NCBI GenBank assembly: GCA_027943245.1
Contig: JANDJZ010000187.1
Span: forward strand, 1-64,000
Length of the DNA stretch: 64,000 nucleotides
DNA from: Acanthamoeba sp. SK_2022b
Taxonomy: Eukaryota; Discosea; Longamoebia; Acanthamoebidae
Direction of reading: 5' to 3'
How positions within the stretch are numbered: the stretch's first letter is position 1; each line of letters starts with the position of its first letter. Both the position numbers and the translations under genes were made by a program. Shown here in pieces: positions 59,170-64,000 of the stretch. The notes beneath the pieces are model-generated. The model ran no database searches. It saw only the letters and a program-made list of their open reading frames with translations, and had not been told where the DNA came from.

Positions 59170-61841
59170 ATGGAGATCAGTGAGCCACTGCTTGATGTGC
59201 TTGAGCTTAATGTTGATACGGCAGATGCGGTGCAGCAGGGAGATTTTTCCTTCCTTTTTTCTTTTGTGTTCGTTCAGGTGCAACCTCCCTTCATACGATG
59301 GGCGAATTGATCAATCTCGCTGTGGTTCACCGTTGTTGCGTTCTCGTGCCAACGGTGTAGGAGAGTGAAAGTGCTTTGCCTCCTCAGATCTGCACCGTCA
59401 TCGAGACGTTAATCGCCCAAGCTCCCAACAAGGTTGTTTCTTAAACAGCCACCACACTTCCTTGAAGGAGGCCGTCATCTCATCTTAATGTCTTTTGGCA
59501 TCAGGTGATCGATTACCTGCTCACCCAGGATTCTTGCCATTTTGTGGATTGCGTCGTCAACCGCTTGCACGAGGTACAGTCACGCTAGCAGTTCTTTCTC
59601 AGTCCTTTGTCTGAGGCCACTTCTGTTTAGGATGGGATGGTGTGTTTCCTTCGGTCCTTCGTTTGGCTCATGAGCCCGTACTCTGCCAAATCTAAAGAGG
59701 AGCCCACGGAGCCGCGTATTATGGCCGCAGACACCTTCCACCAGGTGCGCTGGCTCTTTGTACACGTGGTTAACCATGCCCATCCGAGCTGACCGTCGCG
59801 AGTGGGCCAGTGGCTGGAGACTGGGCGATTCGTAGTTAAGGTTCTCGAAGCGCTCATCGAGCGTCCTTCATCTGCCGTACGTACCGCGCAGTTAGTGGTC
59901 GTCTGGAAAATGAGTGGACGTTAAAGGAAATTGGTTAGGTATGGGCGCACTCGATCCAGGTGCTGATAGAGTTGACAATCATTTCGTTGCGGCACCTGTC
60001 GGGAAACCTCCGGCCTTTGAAGGCAATCGAGGATGTCATCGGGTCGTCCAGTCTAAACCAATTCTTCGAGCTGACGTTTTCGCTCCAGGTAGGTAGAAGG
60101 TCACGCAGGACGCCACCTGGCTGTACGCTGATATCAACTTGACTTGGTTGCTGTGCGGGCAGGACGATGACGACTACATTCCGGGCGTCTTCTTGACTAC
60201 CAAGCTGCTTAGACACGAGACGGCCAAGTTTAAAGCGTGGGCAAAGCGAGAAGCAAGCGCTGCTGCCTCTGCTGAAGGCGAGCGTCAACAGCGCGAATCG
60301 ACTTCTGATGTAGCTCCTTCTCCTTTAGCGCGCCACGTCGCTGCACATGTTGATCAGATGACTGAGAGGCTTCGCGAGCCAGCTGTACGTAGCCCAAGTG
60401 TTCTTGCGAATCGGTTGCATGCTGACATGAAAGTGCTGTCAGGATGCGGGGAAGAGTTCCCGCCTGGGCTTCCCACGAATGAGGACATTGGAAGCGTTGG
60501 ACGCCTTCGTGTCCTTGCTGTCATCACACGCTATTTTCTCCAGCGAATTCTCTGTGCTCTGCTCTTTGTCGCTGTGGAATAGAGTTCTGGTACTGGCGTC
60601 TCTCTTGCGGGGCCCGAGCGTTGGATTGCTCTGCTCACAGCGCGTTTTGTTCTACTCTAGGATGTGTTCTTCGGCTTCGTGTGGAACAACATTGCCCACA
60701 ATATCATCCAATCCACCATCACCACTCTCTTTAAATCAAGCGCCCCTATTCATATCAAATTGATGGTTCGTTCAGCTATGGGCTCCAGTTCACCTGCTTG
60801 CCTCATTCGGATTCGTTCGCTGACTGTACTCCATATGACCACCAGATCCTGCAAGATGCTGGTTTGCTCAAGCGGATTGTAGAAGCGAACGCGGGTAATG
60901 AAGAGGACCTGCGAGTTAATCCCGGGCGAAGGAGAGGCTACATGGGCGCCATCACCCAGATCTCCTCCGCGCTCGTCAACTGCGCAACAAGCGAGGAGGA
61001 CGTGCGGTTTGTCATGCAAGGTGCGCGCCTTCTCGCGGCCGCTATATGCATGTGTGTATACTCACCAAGCAGCTTCCGGCGAAACAACAGACGACCACGA
61101 ATGGAACGCCTACGTTATGGGCACATTAGCTGCTATTTGTGAGCTGCAGGAGTCTGTGAATGAGTGCTACCAGCCCCCAGAAAAGAATCCAGAGAGCGGT
61201 ACGTGGACAGCTTACCTCTCCTCTTCTTATTCTTTTATGCTCACAACATTTGCGGTAATTATGACGCAGTGGCAGCAGCGATCGCTTCACGCGGCTTGCT
61301 TAAGGCTGCCCGATTGGCAGACAACGCGGCGGCCAACGGGCTGTCCAGAAAGCCGATCGTCACCAGCGCCTCCTCGACAACAAAGACTTCGGGCGCTGCG
61401 CCCAAGGCTCGTGCCTCATCGGCAGTGGCCGAGGCGATCAAGAAGGCCCGGGAGGAGAAGCGAGCCAGCGCCCGAGCCGCCGGAGGGCGAGCCAAGCATG
61501 GCTTCCGCAGAGGAGGTTTCAACAAGGACCGGTCGAACTTCCCCGAAGTGGAACTCTTCATTCCGGCCAGCATGGCGGCAGCGGTGGCCACCAGCGACCA
61601 CAGCGCGGCAAACGAAGGCATCAGCGGGCACGCCCAGGCGGACAGTGACGACGCTCACCGAGTCGCGGCCGACGACGGCGATGCCGGCAAGGAGAACCAG
61701 TGCCTTAACGCACTCAGCTCGAGCCCGCCCCACCAGCCCGCCCCGCCGGGGAAGGAGATCGTGGCCTGCGCGCCGCCAGCGACCGCCACAAACAAGGAGA
61801 ACGTGGCCAACGCTGTGGCGGAGGACTCTGGTGCCGCTTGA
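59170..61841 (+). CDS. SAPS-domain regulatory subunit of protein phosphatase 6 (PPP6R/Sit4-associated type)
   Basis: About ten exons. The start MEISEPLLDVLELNVDTADA is tentative. SAPS-type helical repeats follow: ICTVIETLIAQAPNK, VIDYLLTQDSCHFVDCVVNR, MVCFLRSFVWLMSPYSAK, LIELTIISLRHLSGNLRPLK, FFGFVWNNIAHNIIQSTITT. The most diagnostic stretch is DAGLLKRIVEANAGNEEDLR followed by RRRGYMGAITQISSALVNC, which matches the conserved RxGYMGHLT region of PPP6R proteins. DDHEWNAYVMGTLAAICELQ completes the domain. The C-terminus is a low-complexity Ala/Lys/Ser region (KKAREEKRASARAAGGRAKH) with no known fold. SAPS subunits bind the PP6/Sit4 catalytic subunit and direct it to its substrates. Early exon joins (59170-59600) are the least certain; the stop is at 61839-61841. 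Confidence 0.78.
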
Positions 61842-62044
61842 CCAACGTTTCTTTCCCCCGGTATTTGTCGACACCGATGGCAGGCCCTGGTTGGCTTACG
61901 GAAATGAACGAGAACTGTTTGCGTGTGAGCCTCGCGGCTTGCTCGGTGTTGGTGCGCGGTCGTTCTGTTCGTTGTTCGTTTGTGTTTTTTTACCCCTCAC
62001 GCACGGACGCACGCGGAGGCCCTCAGACCCAACCGGCCCACAAG

Positions 62045-64000
62045 ATGGCGGCGTTATGGATGGCGTTCCTTCTCCTCTTGTCCTTGCTAAGCGCCTGCAC
62101 TCGGGGAGTGGCGGCCGGTAGCAACCTCCCGGTGTGCGATGGCTCCTTGGTTGCCACCTACGGTCTGTCCGACGTGGCACTCAACTACGATCTCGCCGCT
62201 CAGTACCTTCACGTGATAGACGAGACCGACCTTGTATCCTTCACCCTCCTCCTTTCCGCCTCAAGTACGCCCGCAATACTCATCCCCTACGTCTTTTTCT
62301 GCCTCTTCTTGGGAATTTCGTTTCCCGTTCACCGTGCCAGAACATCCTCGAGGGAAGAGACACTCCATTACTATTATTTGGACTTGCCTGTGCTCACCAC
62401 ACTTCCCCTCCCTACTCCCACGTACATCTTCATCGTGCAGATGACACCGACCCGTTGACGGCCACCGCCGAAGTGCGCCTCAGTGTGGCGGGACCGGTGC
62501 CGGACTCGGTGGCGCTGGCCAACAGCTCGTTCGAGGTGAGCGGACCGGGCACCGACACGGACGACGACGCGCTCCTCTTCCAATTCAACACAACGATCCC
62601 GGACACGCCCGTGCGGCTGGCCGCCAACACCAGCTACTGGCTCGTGTTCCAGCTGCCCTCGACCGTGCTGCTGGGCGTCACCAGCGCCGTGCAGTCGCCC
62701 AACCCCGAGTGGCCGGTGACGCTGGGCGCGCTCAGGTACGGGGCCAGCTGGACGCTCAGCGACGGCCGCACGGCCGTGGTGACGCTCGACGGCTGCCACG
62801 CCATTCGGCCGTCCCCGAGCGCGACACCGAGCCCGTCGGCCTCTCCGTCGTGTTCGCCCTCGCCCAGTCCCTCCCCCACACCATCGCCCTCTTCCACAGC
62901 CTCGCCTACCAGCTCACCTTCGCCTACGGCCTCGCCCTCGCCCAGCTCATCGCCTTCGCCGCTCATCTGCGGGTTGCTGGTTGCCAGCCCGTCGGCGGCT
63001 GCCGTCGTATCCAGCATCGAGTTCCCCGTGTCCGCCCAGCGGCTACAGGTGGTCGATCCGAGCACCCTGCGCTCTTTCACTGTCAGCCTCTCCGCGCAGA
63101 GTACGGCCTGCTTATCTTTTCCCATATTGCGCGTTGCCTTGTGAGTGTATTGGACTTACTGATGAATTGGATCCCTATCCATGCCTATCCATGCAACGCC
63201 AAAACAGACGAAACGACCCTCGCGTCGGCTGCGCTGCACGTCAACAGCGAGAACGGACAACCCGGCGACGCCGTGCCCGATTCGAGCTTCGATGTGTCGA
63301 CAACTATAGCTCCTGACACGCAGTCGGTGGCCTACACGTTCACGGTCTCGGGCGGGCTGCCGGGCGTGAGCCTCGGTTCGGGGACCTACTGGCTCGTGGT
63401 CACCGCCAGCCAGCCCGAGACCATCGCTCTCGACTTGGTCGATCCTTATACAGCGCCTGCCGATGACGCCGTCGTGCTGGGCCCGCTCCTGATCGACGAC
63501 GGCCTAGGCGGCGGCTACGTCGACACGGGCAAGGTAGCGGCGATGAGCTTCGACGGCTGCCACGCCATTCGGCCGTCGCCGTCTCCCTCCCCCACGCCCT
63601 CTCCAACTGCGTCGCCGTCGGCCACCCCATCGCCCTCGGTCACGCCATCGCCCTCGCCCTCGCCGTTGATCTGCGGCGGGCTGGCCAGCACCAACCTGGG
63701 CGCCGCCGCCGCCACAGGGCTGGCGTTCGACACCATTGCACAAAGGATACGCGTATACGAGACCAGCAGCGTGCGATCCTTCACCGTCCACCTGACGTCG
63801 ACCCAAAGTAAGACGCAACGCAACGCAACGCAACGCAACGCAACGCAACGCGCAACGCAACTTTGAACCAAATGCTGACGTCATCGCCACCAGACGACAG
63901 TGTGCTGGCCTCGGCTGAGTTTCACAGCGACAGCGCGGGGCTGCCGGGCGACATTGTGCCCGACACCTCGTTCGAGGTGACCGGGGTCGATGTGCAGAGC
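62045..64000 (+). CDS. Modular secreted protein with Ser-Pro linkers (3' end outside window)
   Basis: The start MAALWMAFLLLLSLLSACTR is a signal peptide. At least three homologous modules follow. Each opens like ICGGLASTNLGAAA, has a segment such as RSFTVSLSAQ interrupted by an intron, then LASAALHVNSENGQPGD, VPDSSFDV and SGTYWLVV, and ends DGCHAIRPSPS. Modules are joined by long Pro/Ser/Thr linkers (SPSPSPTPSPS type, about 62810-62960 and 63575-63665) that are likely O-glycosylated. The module fold is not one I can name; strand-rich sequence and Thr/Ser/Val content suggest a beta-sandwich. The introns in all three modules fall at the same codon and phase. It is probably a cell-surface or cyst-wall protein (inference). 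The gene runs off the right edge. Confidence 0.8.
63814..63861. repeat. (CGCAA)n pentanucleotide microsatellite
   Basis: About nine CGCAA units with one 2-bp slip, just inside the 5' splice site of the third module intron of the secreted-protein gene. It is the same pentamer and the same sense-strand orientation as the 17-unit array in the NDR kinase intron at 5181-5265. Confidence 0.95.

Overview
The window is nuclear DNA from an intron-rich, GC-rich protist. The short GT-AG introns (often 60-150 bp, donors frequently GTACGY), very tight gene spacing, GC-rich coding exons with AT-rich introns, and the mix of F-box, TLDc, vault, RalGAP, myotubularin and PPR genes point to an amoebozoan, most likely Acanthamoeba or a close relative. 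That placement is an inference from style and gene content, not a database match. All gene models below were built by hand, by chaining exons through plausible splice sites and checking that the reading frame and family motifs continue. Interior exon borders are approximate; starts and stops are given as read.

Layout, left to right. The 3' end of an acidic-tailed gene (110-652, +); an EF1A-like GTPase fused to ankyrin repeats (785-4035, -); a membrane-anchored NDR-type AGC kinase (4155-7939, -); TBC1D22-type Rab GAP (8288-11424, +); secreted S28 serine carboxypeptidase (11659-14361, -); ribosomal protein eS26 (14564-15110, -); F-box/ankyrin protein (15315-17261, +); tRNA-Val(AAC) (17382-17453, +); gluconokinase (17565-18422, +); UMP-CMP kinase (18565-19259, -) and mitochondrial dihydroorotate dehydrogenase (19520-21474, -), two neighbouring pyrimidine genes; mitoribosomal bS18m (21607-23468, +); EMC6 (23559-24137, -); an unrecognised secretory-pathway protein (24348-25190, -); F-box/TLDc protein (25349-26901, +); a GRAM-myotubularin-C2 lipid phosphatase (27073-33252, +); a PP2C phosphatase (33923-37962, -) with a CsbD-like gene nested on the other strand inside one of its introns (35702-36056, +).

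The right half holds a second EF1A-like GTPase, with an N-terminal F-box and a C-terminal C2-like domain (38530-41525, -); a secreted parallel beta-helix protein (41731-43382, -); a PPR-type protein (44028-45650, +); an EXD1-like 3'-5' exonuclease (45693-47599, +); a vault-repeat protein whose shoulder/cap region is replaced by a C-terminal membrane helix (47682-50002, -); a universal stress protein (50315-51393, +); a RalGAP beta subunit (51498-57246, -); a gene-free, AT-richer stretch with a decayed copia-type retroelement (about 57570-58730); a SAPS-domain PP6 regulatory subunit (59170-61841, +); and the 5' part of a modular secreted protein (62045 to the right edge).

There is no operon logic. 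Themes that recur are small-GTPase control (TBC1D22, RalGAP beta), phosphosignalling (NDR kinase, PP2C, SAPS, myotubularin), ubiquitin adaptors (three F-box proteins) and two heavily rebuilt relatives of translation factor EF1A. The most unusual items are the two EF1A fusions, the tail-anchored vault-repeat protein, the transmembrane NDR kinase, the gene nested in an intron, and the secreted protein whose tandem modules each carry an intron at the same place. Every long dinucleotide repeat that can be placed against a gene model lies inside an intron.
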